Source of the DNA: Impatiens glandulifera
Lineage: Eukaryota; Streptophyta; Magnoliopsida; Ericales; Balsaminaceae
Length of the DNA stretch: 64,000 nucleotides
Reading direction: 5' to 3'
Assembly (NCBI RefSeq): GCF_907164915.1
Contig: NC_061862.1
Location: forward strand, 9,101,505-9,165,504
Positions 12,075 through 24,957 of the stretch are shown here, one piece after another. The notes under the pieces are model-generated. The model saw only the letters and a program-made list of their open reading frames with translations. It did not search any database and was not told the DNA's origin. Each line of letters opens with the position of its first letter. Position 1 is the first letter of the stretch. The translations under genes were made by a program, and so were the position numbers.

Positions 12075-12289
12075 GGTTGTTTCGATTCAAAACATGTTTT
12101 CATTATAGGTTGAATTTATAACAGATTGTTCGGAATATTAGTTTGGTTTCGAATTTTGTAATGTTCACGATCAATTAATGTGATCGTTTAATGTATGCTG
12201 CATTTCTTTTATCATTAATATATTGGTTTGGCTGAACAGGTTTTGGTTAGGTTTGGTTGCGAGCAAAATAATCCGCACATTTTTAAAAA

Positions 12290-12915
12290 TTTAGGGGAAA
12301 AAACCGAAAGTATTAGTGAAATCTCTCGGTTTTTCTCTTTTTGGAAAAAACGAGAGATATTAGAAACCTCTCGGTTTCAAGCCAAAGAGAAAACCGAGAG
12401 TTATATGACAAACCCTCGGTTTTTATCCTAAAGAGGAAAACCGAGAGTTATTTACAAAACTTTCGGTTTTCCTCTTCCGGTAAAAACCGAGAGTTTTAAT
12501 ATAACTTTCGGTTTTCTTGAAAAGGAGAAAAACGAGAGTTAGTGGAAAACTCTCGGTTTTACAAGAAGAGGAAAACCGAGAGTTATTTACAAAACTTTCG
12601 GTTTTAACCGAAGAGGAAAACCGAAAGTTTTGTACATAACTCTCGGTTTTCCTCTTCAGGTAAAACCGAAAGTTCTTTGCAAAACCCTCGGTTTTTCCAA
12701 AAGAGAAAAAACCGAAAGTTCTTGTAAACCCCTCGGTTTTTCCAAACACAGAAAAAACCGAAAGTTCTTGTAAACCCCTCGGTTTTTCTCCTTTTCAAAG
12801 TCCCGACAGTGTCAATACCGAGGGATGGCGAGGGTTACTAAAACCTTCGGTAAGGTGTCTTCACCGAAAGTTATAGGGTCAAAACCGAGAGTTTTAACTC
12901 TCGGTTTTGACCCCT
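12290..12915. repeat. 3' subterminal repeat zone of the CACTA element
   Basis: About twenty copies of CCGAGAGTT, CCGAAAGTT and their complements lie in inverted pairs spaced about 20-60 bases apart. Translations of this zone give only reiterated KTES/KTEG peptides and are not genes. It is the counterpart of 1548-1990 and the probable TNPA binding region. Confidence 0.8.
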
Positions 12916-12927
12916 TTTTCACCAGTG

Positions 12928-12930
12928 GCT
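12928..12930. repeat. CACTA target-site duplication, right copy (GCT)
   Basis: GCT directly follows the terminal CAGTG and matches 1521-1523. Confidence 0.9.
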
Positions 12931-13215
12931 CTAGTTTATATAGATGTCAATTAACCTCCGATCTCTAACACACAAAAAAAATCAAATCAAATAAAAGATT
13001 CAAGATTTTTTTTGGTCAAATGTTATAATATATACAAAAAAAAAAAAAAAAAAAAAAATTAACCATATAAGTTGAATTATAATTATTATAAATATATTTA
13101 TTTTTTCCTTTTTTAACTAGCTTAATATATTTCTCAGCTTGATTTTTTATTTAGTCTTACCTGAATTTTGAATAAATTTATTATTTTATTTACATGATTT
13201 TAAAAATAATTTTTT

Positions 13216-15019
13216 AAGTTTAATAATTATTTTATCATTTAAATAGGTGAGATAAAAATATAAGAAAATATTAAATAAATGAATAAGCGCACAAAATGTC
13301 GTGTAGTCAGTGTAATATTTTTTATTTTTAAATAATTAATTTAAAAATATTTAATATTTAAATTAATTTTTAGACAAATCATTTACTTTTAAAATCTCGT
13401 AACTTACTCTTATTTCGAATTTCATAAAAGATACGAGGAACCGAAATGATAACTCTTATTAAAAAATATATTTTAAAAAATATTTTGAGAAACTAATTTA
13501 AATGGCTAGCCTATTGAATTTTAAAGTCCACACTTAATTTTAAAAAATTAAGAAGATACTTTATTTGTACAAACTTTATTTCAGAGATTTTTTTGACTTC
13601 AATGTTTGGTTCAATGTTTGGTGACACTCAAAAAAAATTTACACAGTTATGTTCTTCAAGAACTTTACTTCACAAATTTTTGGCTATTTTAGAAATTGGA
13701 TTTTTACTTTTCATTTATACAATTATTTTTAAAATTTTACATATATTTATGTTTGACATTTTAATTTTTTAAACATTAAATAAATCCAAACAAGATTTTT
13801 TATCGTTTTTTAAGAATAATTTAGAGACTCTAAATATAAAAAAAAAACATTTAAATCAAAATGATTAAAACAAACAAGCCTGAAGGTCATTGGACTAGAT
13901 GTGGGGTGGACCGCGGCTTCGAGGGACGCACTTTGGGAGCGCTTTGGGCTAGCTGGGATGCGGTCGGGGTCAATGCGATTCAACAATTGGTCAATGCGGG
14001 GAGGGAAGGAGGAGACGCGCAATAATGGACTAGGTGAGGCGCGGTTGTTTCAAATCTTGAATCCAAAGACGAGGAGTTTCTTCTCCCCCATTTGAAACTT
14101 GTTTAGCATTATTTGAGGTCATCACTCAACTAGCAAGAATATCAACAGAATTACGAAAAAAATTTGTATTTTTATCGGGAAAATGGTTATTAGAATTTTA
14201 AGGTTCTAATTTGAACTTAATTGGTTGTTCATTTAAAATTCAAACACGATACATTTTAGAAGAAAAAAAATTAAAAAATATGTCTCAAACTCTTTAAGAT
14301 TAGCCCCGGTATTTTTTTAAAATTTGAAACTAAATTTGGGCCTTTTCAATTTAAATGGATTGATTTGAATTGGCTTCAATAATAAATAATCTTATGATCA
14401 ATTCTAAATCAAAATTTAAAAAATTTAAAAAACATATAAACTTAGATGTGTAAAATTTAATTTTGATTCATAGCATGAATTACAACATGTTATATAATGA
14501 ATTGGACAACACTACTCGACACTTGTTAAAGCTTTTGGATAAATAAAATCGAGCTTAGAGGCCTTACATAAAAAAAATCTAAATTTGAAAAGTTTGAAGA
14601 AATTTTTATGGAGGATTTTTGTTGAAGGTTTATTGATGGCTCGAGGTTGGGTTCTCTTCTTCGTATTGGTAGGGGATCCCCCTTTATATTCAGCCAGTCA
14701 ATTGAGTTCCGGATAAAAATCATTAATGGCTTCAATTTGTTCAGCCGAAATAAATATGTCTAGGCAATGATTATGCTTATGATTATATGTGAAATGACCA
14801 CACAACTAGTGTGATCATTTCGATTCTTAAAGTTTCTCTTTTGGTTGAGTATGGACAAAGATAAGTATCGACCGATTTTTAAAGAATTTGGTTGTGATTA
14901 TCCTATCGCGAAGAATAATACGAAGATGAGTCGTACAACACATGTTGGGCGCGGTCTATGATGTTATATTTGCATTCCGTTGGCGTTGTTCCTTGGACTT
15001 TAGCCTAACTGGCGCGTTA
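13216..15019. repeat. unclassified dispersed repeat, copy A
   Basis: This block resembles 15020-18806 along its whole length. Shared landmarks are TATTTTTTATTTTTAAATAA (13315 and 15124), GGTCATTGGACTAGA followed by GTGGGGTGGACC (13885 and 15787), and a 260-base tail containing CAACTAGTGTGATCATTT and ATGGACAAAGATAAG (14760-15019 and 18541-18806). The two copies abut, so they are a direct tandem duplication and not LTRs around an internal region. No coding sequence was recognised. The flank 12931-13215 is AT-rich with a 24-base poly(A) run near 13040. Confidence 0.7.
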
Positions 15020-15997
15020 AAGTTTAATGGTCATTTTGTCATTTAAATAAATGAGATTAAAAAATGAAAAAATATATTAAATAAGTGTATAAGCACCCGA
15101 AATGTTGTGCGGTCGGTGTGTAATATTTTTTATTTTTAAATAATTAATTTTAAAATATTTAATATTTAAATTAAATTTTAGACAAATTAATTATTTTTAA
15201 AATCTCATAACTTACTTTTCTCTCAAATTTCGTAAAAGATACAAGAAACCGAAATATAAATCTTATTAAAGAAATTTTATCTTAAAATAATTTTGAGAAA
15301 TTAATTTAAAATGGCTAGTACTATTGATTTTAAGATTCGGCACTTAATTTAAAAAAAAATGAAGAAAATATTATTTGTGTACAAACGTAATTTCAGAGAT
15401 TCGGGAAAGGACTTACGCAATATGTCTTCAACGGTTATTACTTCACAAATTTTTGACTATTTTAGAAAAAATGATTTTTACGTTTTATTTATCCAATTAT
15501 TTATCAAATTCTAGACATATATATTTATGTTTGACATTTTAATTTTTTGAATATTAAATAAATGTCGATGTCTTTTATTTATGTCGAAAATTATAGAGAA
15601 TGGTATTTGAAAAATATCAACCGAAGAAGTTAGATTTAAAAAATATATCCAAGCGATTTTTTGATATTTCTTTCTGGTAAATATTCTAAAAATATTTTAA
15701 AGGTGTTTTCTATTATTTTTTTTGGATTTTTTAAGAATATTTTAGAGCATCTAAATGGATTAAAAGGATTAAAACAAAAGCCTAAAGGTCATTGGACTAG
15801 ACGTGGGGTGGACCACGGGTTCGAGGGATGCATTTTGGGAGCGCTCTGGGTTAGTTGGGGCGCGGTCTGGGTTGAGATCAATGCAATTCAATAATTGGTC
15901 AATGTAGGGGGAGACGCGCGAGGATGGACTACCCAGTTGTCTTGGGCGCTGGATGTCAGGTTTTGGTCGGGTCCCGCTTCATCTTTTAACTTTCATC

Positions 15998-16296
15998 CAG
16001 GGTCGGTCCTGGGTAAGCCCGGCAAGCCCTCGGGCTAGGGCAGTCCACTCCCCAGGACAGCCTATTTGTTACAAATATCAAAAGATTTAGTTATATTTAT
16101 TGTAATTTTAAACATAAATGGTTATAGCTTGGCGGTTCAAGATATGCATTTAAAGTTTAATTTGGTTATGGCTTCAAATCTAATTAAAAATGAATTTTTT
16201 TATCAATTTTTAAAACTAGACTTTAGGGCAACAAAAAAAATATATCGAATTTTTTCTACCGAGGTTAGGGCAGCCCAAACCTCGGGGCCAGCTATG
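15998..16296. mobile_element. non-autonomous hAT-type element (299 bp)
   Basis: CTTTCATC occurs at 15990-15997 and again at 16297-16304, an 8-bp duplication as made by hAT transposases. The element starts CAGGGTCGGTCC and its other end, read on the minus strand, starts CATAGCTGGCCCC: imperfect inverted ends of hAT style. There is no coding capacity. It lies inside repeat copy B. Confidence 0.75.
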
Positions 16297-16474
16297 CTTT
16301 CATCCATACCAAAAATTGTAGGTTTTATTTTTGAGTAGGAGGCTCTGATCGTGAATTTAAGGACATGGGGAGTTTCCTCCCCTTTGAAACTTGTTTGACA
16401 TTTTTTAAGATCGTCATTCAACCAACAATGATATCAACCGAACTACGACAAAAAACTTGTATATTATCGGAAAA

Positions 16475-18340
16475 ATGGTTATTGAAGTTTTAAGGTTCTA
16501 ATTTAAAATGAACTGTTTGTTCATCTAAAATTAAAATACGAGACTTTTAGAAAATTTTCTTGTTTGAGCAAACATGTCTCAAACTCTTTGGGATTAATTT
16601 GAAAACGTTCCTAACATCATTTATAAATTCATAGTATGTTTTTTAAATGACCATTCTTGAGTTAGAGCTGAAGAAGAGGCACTGTAATTTTTTAAAATTT
16701 GAAATAAATTTGGGTTTTTTTTTTAATTTAGATTGATTCGAATTGGTTTCAATATAAAGCTCGTAAACGATCTTATGATTAATTCGAAATCAAAAAATTT
16801 AAAGAACACATGAATTTAGATGTGTAAAAAAAATTGATTCATAACATGAATGATAACTTCTAATGAATTGGAGAACAATATTAGACACTTGCTAAAGCTT
16901 TTAGATAAATTAAAACCGAGCTTAGAGGCTTGCACAAAAAATGGTTATTGGAGTTTTAAGGTTCTAATTTAAAATGAACTGTTTGTTCATTTAAAATTAA
17001 AATATGAGACTTTTAGAAAAAAAAAATTGTTTGAGCAAACATGTCTCAAACTCTTTGTGATTAATTTGAAAATGTTCCTAACATCATTTATAAATTCATA
17101 GTATGTTTTTTAAATGACCATTCTTGAGTTAGAGCTGAAGAAGAGGGACTGTAATTTTTTTTTAAATTTGAAATGAATTTGGGTTTTTTTTTTAATTTAG
17201 ATTGATTCGAATTGGTTTCAATATAAAGCTCGTAAACGATCTTATGATTAATTCGAAATAAAAAATTTAGAGAACACATGAACTTAGATGTGTAAAAAAA
17301 ATTGATTCATAACATGAATGATAACTTCTAATGAATTGGAGAACAATATTCGACACTTGCTAAAGCTTTTGGATAAATCAAAACCGAGCTTAGAGGCTTG
17401 CACAAAAAATGGTTATTGGAGTTTTAAGGTTCTAATTTAAAATGAACTGTTTGTTCATCTAAAATTAAAATAAGAGACTTTTAGAAAATTTTCTTGTTTG
17501 AGCAAACATGTTTCAAACTCTTTGGGATTAATTTGAAAATGTTCCTAACATCATTTATAAATTCATAGTATGTTATTTAAATGACCATTCTTGAGTTAGA
17601 GCTGAAGAAGAGGCATTGTAATTTTTTAAAATTTGAAATAAATTTGGGTTTTTTTTTAAATTTAGATTGATTCGAATTTGTTTCAATATAAAGCTCGTAA
17701 ACGATCTTATGATTAATTCGAAATCAAAAAATTTAAAGAACACGTGAACTTAGATGTGAAAAAAAATTGATTCATAACATGAAGGATGACTTCTAATGAA
17801 TTGGAGAATAATATTCGACACTTGTTAAAGCTTTTGGATAAATCAAAACCGAGCTTAGAGGCTTGCACAAAATATGGTTATTGGAGTTTTAAGGTTCTAA
17901 TTTAAAATGAATTGTTTGTTCATCTAAAATTAAAATACGAGACTTTTAGAAAATTTTCTTGTTTGAGCAAACATGTCTCAAACTCTTTTGGATTAATTTG
18001 AAAACGTTTCAAACATCATTTATAAATTCATAGTATGTTTTTTTAAATGACCATTCTTGAGTTAGAGCTGAAGAAGAGGCACTGTAATTTTTTAAAATTT
18101 GAAATAAATTTGGGTTTTTTTTTTAATTTAGATTGATTCGAATTGGTTTCAATATAAAATTCGTAAACAATTTTATGATTAATTCGAAATCAAAAAATTT
18201 AAAGAACACGTGAACTTAGATGTGTAAAAAAAATTGATTCATAACATGAATGATAACTTCTAATGAATTGGAGAACAATATTCGACACTTGCTAAAGCTT
18301 TTGAATAAATCAAAACCGAGCTTAGAAGCTTGCACAAAAA
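16475..18340. repeat. 466-bp satellite-like tandem repeat, four copies
   Basis: ATGGTTATTG (first copy ATGGTTATTGAAG) starts at 16475, 16941, 17409 and 17874, giving periods of 466, 468 and 465 bases. Each unit contains GAACTGTTTGTTCAT (or a close variant), CATGTCTCAAACTC and GACCATTCTTGAGTTAGAGC. Copy A of the parent repeat has only one, more diverged unit (about 14184-14560). Units are very similar to each other, so the expansion is recent. Confidence 0.9.
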
Positions 18341-20389
18341 AATTCTAAAAATTGAATTTGAAAAAATTTTAATAGCGGATTTTTTTTTGGAGGTTTATTA
18401 ATGGCTCGAGGTTGGGTTCTCTTCTTCGTCCTGGTCGGGATCCCCTTATAGTTAGCCAAGGTCGATTGATGGCTTGAGTCAATTGAATTCCGAATAAAAG
18501 TCTTTAATAACTTCAACTTGCTCGGCCGAAATAAATTCATTTAGGCAATGATTCTGCCTATGTTGGTAGGTGAAATGACCATACAACTAGTGTGATCATT
18601 TTGATTCTTGAAAGTTTCTCTTTTGGTTAAGTATGGACAAAGATAAGCGTTTGGGATTTTTAAACATATTGGCCATACTTATCCTTGACGCGAATAATAA
18701 TACAAAGATGAGTCGTATACACGCGTTGAGCGCAGTCTATGACGTTTTGTCAGCGTTCCATTGGCGTTGTGCCTTGGACATTAGTCCAACTGGCGTGCAT
18801 TGATTTGTCCGAGTGGCTTTAGGTCTTGTTTGATATGGGACAAACAAAGCTCTGTTTGGCCCTTTGCCTTTATTTTTTTATTATATGAAAAATACATAAA
18901 TAAATAAATAAATATATATATTTTCATTTTAGGACTTTATATATAATTATTTTGGGATTCATTCTCCCTAAATAATCAAATCATTTATATATAACCTTAA
19001 CTTTAATTATTTTATATTAAATGAATTTCCCTAAATAATCAATTCATTTATATATAGCCTTTAACTTTAACTATTTTATATTAAATGAATACAACTTTTT
19101 ATTCAAAATAATATTTAATTTATTTTAATCCCTTAATGAGTTTATAAATTTTAAAAAATTATTTATTACCTCAAAATTATTTAAAAGAATTCTATAAATT
19201 GGGTGACAAAAAATTTAGTGTCTACGATTATTTTGGCAAAAATCCAAAAAAAAAACTCATATCAAGTTAAGCCAGCTCTATAGTATGAATATTTATATCT
19301 ATTAATATAGTTCAAGTCATAAAAATAATTTTAAAATACCGAAATCATGAGTTATCCTCGTTTAAAACGTTATGTTGGTTGGATCTTACTAGTTTCCTAA
19401 GTTAAAACAAAAAGAAAAAATATTAGACTGAGCTAAATAGTTAAAGAGAGGGCCACAACCACGTAACAAAATAGTATTATTAATTGAGTTAGTTGAGCAG
19501 GGGACAATAAATTAAAGAGACTTGTAACTTTCTTATCTGTGTAGATAGAGATCGAGGAAGCATGCATGATCATTTGTGGTTGTAGATAATTAATTAATAG
19601 ACCAAGGACCATGGGCCATGACCTAGCTTGCGGTCGGTCGTTCAGTCATGTGTTACCGACTTGACTAATCAATAGACATATGTTTTCATTTTGTGTGGGA
19701 ACAAATATTAATCAATCAAAGTAACCTAGTACACCTACTTATTTATAGTAAATAAAAATATAACAGTTTTCATATCTCCTTGTCTAGGCATGCATTATTG
19801 TGCTTCCCTCACTTTTTAATGTCACTTCTCCTCAGGATTTAATCAAACATCTTTACATATATATTAATTATTTTTAAAGACAAATTTAAATAATATATAT
19901 AATTTATTTATTAAAACATGAGATAATATATAAAGGTCTTGTTTGAACTATAGTGGTTTGGAATAACCACCAAATTATTTTTATTTAACTCATTGGATTA
20001 AATGGTATAAATAATTTATCAAATTGTATAAGGAGAAATACAGCATGCATTAGAGATTGTTTGATTTAGAGTATTGTTGATAATTTAAATGATGTAATGA
20101 TAAATTATATATGAGTTATGTAAATAATCATAAGAGATGCTACCAATACAGGTAATGCATATATCTATTAAGAAAATGTCACATGTACAAAAAAAAAAAT
20201 TCAACAAATAAGAAAGACGGTATTTCACTTTTATGTATATGTGTCATTTTATGAGTGGGATACCGGTAGTGTGGTAACATCAAATTAACCCTAATATAGT
20301 AGGACCTCTGGCAGGGCTCAGATGGTACCTTTATTTCTTAAGATATGTTGTACTATTATTTTGATTTATTTATATTTGATTAATTTTTT

Positions 20390-20660
20390 AAATAAGGATT
20401 TGTTTTCTATGAGTTTTTAAAAAAACTCAACAAAAATTAATTTTTTAATTAATCACTTCTCAACAATCACGTCACTCATTTCATTAACCAAAACACTAAA
20501 ATACCTTATATTTTAAATTATTATTTTTTATTTTATTTATATAGATTAATACCCTTAAAGTTTTTTTTATCAAAAATAATCATTAACTTCTCAAAATTAT
20601 CACCAAATATTATTTTTTTTCTCCCTTTAGATTTTTTAAAAAACCTCAATCTATACCCGA
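20390..20660 (+). repeat. MITE-like relic, orientation 1
   Basis: Contains TTAATTAATCACTTCTCAAC, TCATTTCATTAACCAAAACA and TTTTAAATTATTATTTTTTA in this order. The same order appears on the opposite strand at 23450-23710, and more diverged versions lie at 23930-24120 and 24170-24300. Ends are not sharp. Confidence 0.5.
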
Positions 20661-21895
20661 CTTAAAATTGTTTTTTAAAGTTTGTTTATTATAGTCCTAT
20701 CTTTAATTTAAAGTAATTTTAGTGAAAATTGAAACTAAATATTTGAGCAAGACTCTAAATAGATAAGCTACCTTGAAATGTAAAATAGCTATTTGATAAT
20801 TGTAGAAAATGAATATTTGTTTATTTGTAAAAATATATTCCAAGAAAATGCTAAATAATTGTATTATATTCTTATGTATTTCAAATTGGATCTCCTTTTT
20901 TAACCAACAAATTGTATGATATGGATTACTTTTGTTGGTCCCAAATAAATTGATGGGCTCTATATAGAACATAATAGCCATATTGGGCTGATAGTGTTGT
21001 ATTGATTACTGAGTTGAGCTCTATGTACAGAATATACTTGGGTTGAGTCCATAGTATGATGTTTCAGAAATGAACTCAATTATGTTGATCATTTTGCTTA
21101 TTTTTCAGTTCCATTGGCCATATAATTAACGATCTAATTAATCATTAATTTTCTTCTTTATTTTAATGATTATCATAAATTATTTGGTTGAGATGTTCTA
21201 ATTTAGTATTATTTTGGGTTGGTTTGATTTATTTATTTATTTGTTAATTGATCCATATAAATTAAGAATATTAAGAATCATTTAAACATGACGACAAATT
21301 ATCAATGAAAAAAATATAAAAAAAAATCGAAATTAAGAAAATAATACAAACATGTTACTCAATAGATTATCGAGCTCATAAATATTCTAAAAGTTGAATA
21401 ACTCTCTGACCTACTCTACCGACTTTTCAGAACGAATATCAGAAAACGTTATAATAATAACATTATGGATTATACGAACCGAACGACTACACTTATTGAA
21501 AGTTCGGTAATTTCTCTCAAACTAGATAGTCCACCAGAAAATAACCGGGATGGTAAACCAAATATGTATTATAACATATCAGTCGTCTGAATTCAAATTT
21601 ACAGCAACTACCTAAAAACTCGAATATTACCTAATAAATTTCAATCCTACCTCGCATAAAACCAACCTCACCGTGCAAAACCATGCCAAAGTAAGTGAGG
21701 TTATCTAATCATAACTAGTGGGCTGGTTTGATGTTATCTGGTCATAACCATTATTGTAGATTATATGTAACACTTCATTGCAAAAATCTTCTTATATACC
21801 AATTAATTAATTATTAATTAATTAGGCCAATGATTTGTTGAAGTGGACCGTCCTAGCTCCTATATGACAAATGATTTATTGATGAATTTGGTAGG

Positions 21896-22026
<131 letters not shown>

Positions 22027-23449
22027 ATTGATGATGTATGATGGATTTGGTAGCATTAATATTCTTTAACATAGCTGATATCACTTTGATAATGCTATTA
22101 TTGGTTGGTATGTTAAGGTGGGGGCTCTTTTGGTTGAAGGGGGTCCCTTTCCTGCAATGCATTATGCATATGCTTGGAGTTTTGGTTGGCATTTTTTTTT
22201 AATGATAGTTTGGCCCATTTAAAAACAGTTTTTATTGTCTCAATCTGGATTTAAACACATAAATATTTCAAAACAAAATTTAGTCCAGCAAACCTAAAGA
22301 AAGAAAATATTTACTAACCAAACTCACCATTTTCTAATTTAGGTTTATGGTATGCACTTGAAAGAGCAAGGCTGGCAGGTGAAGTTGATAGTTATATCAC
22401 TTCATGTCTTTATTTGAATATATTCTATCTTTACTTACTTTTTTAAATAAATTGAAAATTAAAAGAGGACATTTAGAAAAAAAAACTTTGGATATGACTT
22501 TAGTGAAAGTTTCTATACACATTTTGAATTGTAGAAAGTGGAAACAGTTACATGGCATAGTAGAGAACAACAAATCACAAAGAAAAATGCCCTATTCTTT
22601 TCATGGGTTATTTATACAATATATCTAAAATACATAATTTCTAATCCTAACAAGAAAGGGAGAAAAGCATATACTCAATTTTTAAAGTGAGGAAACAAAG
22701 TTTTATATTATGTTGAAGGCAACATACCATGGAAATTGTATGTAGTATGTAGAGCTTGTAAAAATATTTTTCATATATTTTGAGATAAAATATGAACAAA
22801 TAAAAAATTCAATATGATTTTTCCCATATAAAAATAAAATTGAATTGACCCTCTATAGTGCCACATTATGAATGAGGTAGTGCATAACAAAAAAATAATT
22901 TGTAAAATTGAATTGAATTTATTATAATATAGAGTATATTTGGATGAGGGAAATTAGAATTAAAATTAGTATTAAAATTATAATTTCAATTCTATAATAA
23001 TTGAAAATACTTATAAATTAATTATTATTTTTAATAATATTTTAATTAATTTATAATTCTTATGCTTGAAAAATTATAATAAAAACAATTTGAATAATAA
23101 ATACTATTAACGTCGTTAAGATATTAGTTTGATAATATTAAGTAGTTGAAGTGGCTCCCAATTCCTAATATATATATATTAACTTTATAGATTAAAAAAA
23201 TTAAAAAATTATGTGACATCAATATTATAAATGACAAATCAATAAAATGTTTTTGTTTGAAAAAATAATAGAAAGAATAAATATTAAAATTATAATTTCA
23301 AGTTAATAATATTAATTGAAAATTAAAAAATTATATTAATTAAAATTATAATTCTTAACTTTAAATGATAATATATATTCTAATTACAATTTTACCACAT
23401 ACATTATCAAAACTCAATGGTTAAGGCTTTAGTGGAACTATAACCGTAT

Positions 23450-23710
23450 TTGGATTGGAGTTTTTTTAAAAATTTTATAGGAAAAATAATAATAATAATT
23501 GATGATGATTTATATGATGTGATGACTAATTTTGATAAAAATACTTAAAAAAATATTGATATATATAAATAAAATAAAAAATAATAATTTAAAATAGAGA
23601 TTATTTTAGTATTTTAGTTAATGAAATGAGTGAAGTAATTATTGAGAAATGATTAATTAAAAAATTAATTTTTGTTAAGTTTTTTTTAGAACCCAAAGAA
23701 GAGATATTAT
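23450..23710 (-). repeat. MITE-like relic, orientation 2
   Basis: This is an inverted, diverged copy of 20390-20660: on this strand it reads AAAATTAATTTTTTAATTAA, then a TTCATTAACTAAAATACT-like block, then the long A/T block. Related fragments follow to 24300. Confidence 0.5.
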
Positions 23711-24957
23711 TTTTAAAAGACCTACAAAAATTATTAATATATAATAATAAAAGAAATATTATTTTAGTATTTTATTTAAGTATATCGAGTGATTCAATAA
23801 AAAGATAGTCCATTGAAATAATTTTTTATTTGTTTGTATTATTTAAATAACTTAAATTAGGTTTTTTTGTTTGTGTTATTTAAATTAGTCGTCTCCTTCT
23901 CGTTATATCATTTAATTTATTAATCAAAATATTTTATATATATATTTTTTTTGAAAAATATTCATTTATAAAAGATGAAAAAATTCTTTATTTTAAATTA
24001 ATATTTTTTTATTTTATTATTATATATTAATATTTTTAAATCTTTTTACTAAAAATATTTCACCTCCTCAAAATCACTACCAATTATTAATTTTCAAATA
24101 ACTCACGCTTTTTTAACAATCATCCCCAATCCAAAAATATTATATCCTTTAATATCTTATTCATTACATTATTTTATTCATTAATTAAAATACTTTTTAT
24201 TATAAATTATTATTTTTTATTTTAACATTATATATCAATAACTTTAAGTCATTTTTACCTTAAAAAAAATATCACCTTTTCAAAATCATGATTCATCGTT
24301 AATATTTTAAATAATTCAGTTATTTAAATAAATTGAATATAAACAAGGTTTATAAAAATACTTTTGTTTTAATATGTAATAATTAACCCACGCAATTCAA
24401 ATGATTAAAACTCTTAAAAGTCAAAACATATATACTTTATTTTTATTTAATCTTATCTAATTATAGTTTTAAATAGTAATATTTATTACAATGACATTTA
24501 AAATAAAAATGTGCAACACATAATGCCAGCTTTTCACTCTCTTCTCTGTCTACCTGGACATAGAAATGGAGGTCTTTCAACCCTTTGTCTACTGAATTCA
24601 CTTTCTCTCTCTACATATATATATATATACACACACCAAGCCACCTGTATTTCACAGAAAGAAAGAACGCACGGATATACACAAGAAGCTCCTTCCCTCC
24701 ATTTTCGTAAGCATTCTCTCTCTTCGCCTTATTGAAATGCAGTTTACCTTTCATGGAAAGTATCAAAAGGCTTAGCTAAAACCCTAGTTTAAGTCTCACT
24801 TTCTCTCTAATTGTTATTCTGCTAATGACGATGATGATACTGTTCTTCTTTTCTCAGATCTCTTCCCTCTTAAATAATTGTGTTATTATAAGACTACATT
24901 ATCAACTGATTCCGTGTTACTTTTTCCAGATTATTGGCTCGTTTGAGTTAAGTTTCA

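Larger units (their letters stand above)
1524..12927 (+). mobile_element. complete CACTA (En/Spm) DNA transposon, 11.4 kb
   Basis: The left end begins CACTAGTAAAAAAAGG and the right end, read on the minus strand, begins CACTGGTGAAAAAGGG: imperfect inverted ends that match at 13 of 16 bases. Both sides are flanked by GCT (1521-1523 and 12928-12930), the 3-bp duplication made by CACTA transposases. Inside are a small TNPA-like gene, a TNP2 transposase gene and a full TNPA-like gene, all on +. Subterminal arrays of CCGAAAGTT/CCGAGAGTT-type motifs lie at both ends. Both large genes can be spliced in silico without a stop or frameshift, so the copy looks structurally autonomous and fairly young. 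Whether it moves cannot be told from sequence. Confidence 0.95.
15020..18806. repeat. unclassified dispersed repeat, copy B (expanded)
   Basis: This is the second copy of the 13216-15019 unit. It is longer because of a 299-bp inserted element at 15998-16296 and because the segment around 16475-18340 is amplified four-fold. The family is not recognised. It has a short GC-rich island at 15787-16020 and is otherwise AT-rich. Confidence 0.65.

Noticed and set aside
12423..12798. Frames of 108 and 64 residues on minus
   Set aside because: They only translate the subterminal CCGAGAG/CCGAAAG repeats of the CACTA element.
13216..18806. Pair of LTRs of one retrotransposon
   Set aside because: The two copies abut directly with no internal region, primer-binding site or polypurine tract.
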